The notes under the pieces: model-generated | Databases searched by the model: none | Told to the model about the DNA's origin: nothing | The model's input: the letters and a program-made list of their open reading frames with translations, nothing else | Position numbers and translations under genes: made by a program | In this document: positions 13,115 to 13,237 of the stretch, in pieces | Numbering within the stretch: the first letter of the stretch is position 1 | How the letters are laid out: each line of letters opens with the position of its first letter | Source of the DNA: JAVBUZ01 sp031554725 | Lineage (GTDB): Bacteria > Bacillota > Clostridia > Lachnospirales > Lachnospiraceae | Direction: 5' to 3' | Assembly: GCA_031554725.1 (NCBI GenBank) | Contig: JAVBUZ010000164.1 | Coordinates: forward strand, 1-13,237 | Length of the DNA: 13,237 nt

Positions 13115-13237
13115 ATGAAAAGAAAAGTATTAGCAACATTATTAGCAGTAAGTATGCTAGCAACCACACTAGTAGGCTGTGGAAGTGACAAAGCAACAGA
13201 TGCAGATGTAAAAACAGAAAGCAAAACAGAAAGTAAA
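13115..13237 (+). CDS. Secreted lipoprotein, probably sugar ABC transporter solute-binding protein (partial, 3' end outside window)
   Basis: The first 41 residues are visible. A lipoprotein signal peptide has a basic start (MKRK), a hydrophobic core (LATLLAVSMLATT) and the lipobox LVGC with Cys22. A Ser/Thr/Lys/Glu-rich linker follows. This opening is typical of Firmicute extracellular solute-binding proteins. The AGGGAGG ribosome site is nine to ten nt upstream of the ATG. A LacI-family gene upstream with shared operators makes a carbohydrate substrate likely. The binding domain itself is not in view, so the family call rests on context. Confidence 0.65.
   Translation, partial: MKRKVLATLLAVSMLATTLVGCGSDKATDADVKTESKTESK

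Noticed and set aside
1..13237. CRISPR array, insertion sequence with transposase, or rRNA genes
   Set aside because: No regularly spaced repeats, no transposase-like frame and no rRNA-like stretch were found.

Overview
The window looks like a low-GC Firmicute chromosome, most likely a clostridial/Lachnospiraceae-type genome. The reasons are AT-rich codon use, strong AGGAGG-type ribosome sites, Firmicute-style LexA boxes (GAAC-N4-GTTC), a CarD-family gene and a LacI-type sugar regulator next to a lipoprotein. Into this sits a phage-derived element of about 10 kb.

Layout. Positions 1-232 hold the end of a + strand gene with a C-terminal membrane helix. Positions 233 to about 725 carry no gene but can fold strongly as minus-strand RNA; this looks like a group I intron or IStron-type RNA abutting a tape-measure gene that stops abruptly. 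From about 705 to 9083 all genes run on the minus strand. In transcription order they are: a 63-79 aa protein, a 901 aa RNA polymerase-like protein, a tail-chaperone-like protein, a tail-tube-like protein, then after a terminator a holin-like protein, an NlpC/P60 endolysin, a membrane coiled-coil protein, two small proteins and the tape measure. Divergent from these, at 9198-10907 (+), is a fusion of sigma-70-like regions 2 and 4 to a DUF262 (ParB/GmrS-type) domain. Its promoter carries two perfect LexA boxes. From 10922 rightward there is ordinary chromosome: a terminator, tRNA-Trp (minus strand), carD-like, a lacI-family gene with twin operators, and the start of a solute-binding lipoprotein.

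Main inference. The 901 aa protein keeps the signature blocks of two-barrel RNA polymerases of the eukaryotic RNA-dependent RNA polymerase (RDR/QDE-1) and SPbeta YonO group: a DG-G-I block, an RNP block, a D-D-D metal motif (DYDSD at 570-574) and a following N-L-A block. Beside an SOS-controlled sigma-like/DUF262 fusion this suggests a self-contained, DNA-damage-triggered transcription system. LexA cleavage would release the sigma-DUF262 protein, which may direct the element's own polymerase to the structural and lysis genes. Two-barrel polymerases in bacterial selfish elements have been described in general; the SOS wiring and the sigma-DUF262 pairing are what I would look at first.

No head, terminase, baseplate or integrase genes are visible, so the element is either partial in this window, rearranged, or degenerate. 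The tape measure lacks its 3' part.
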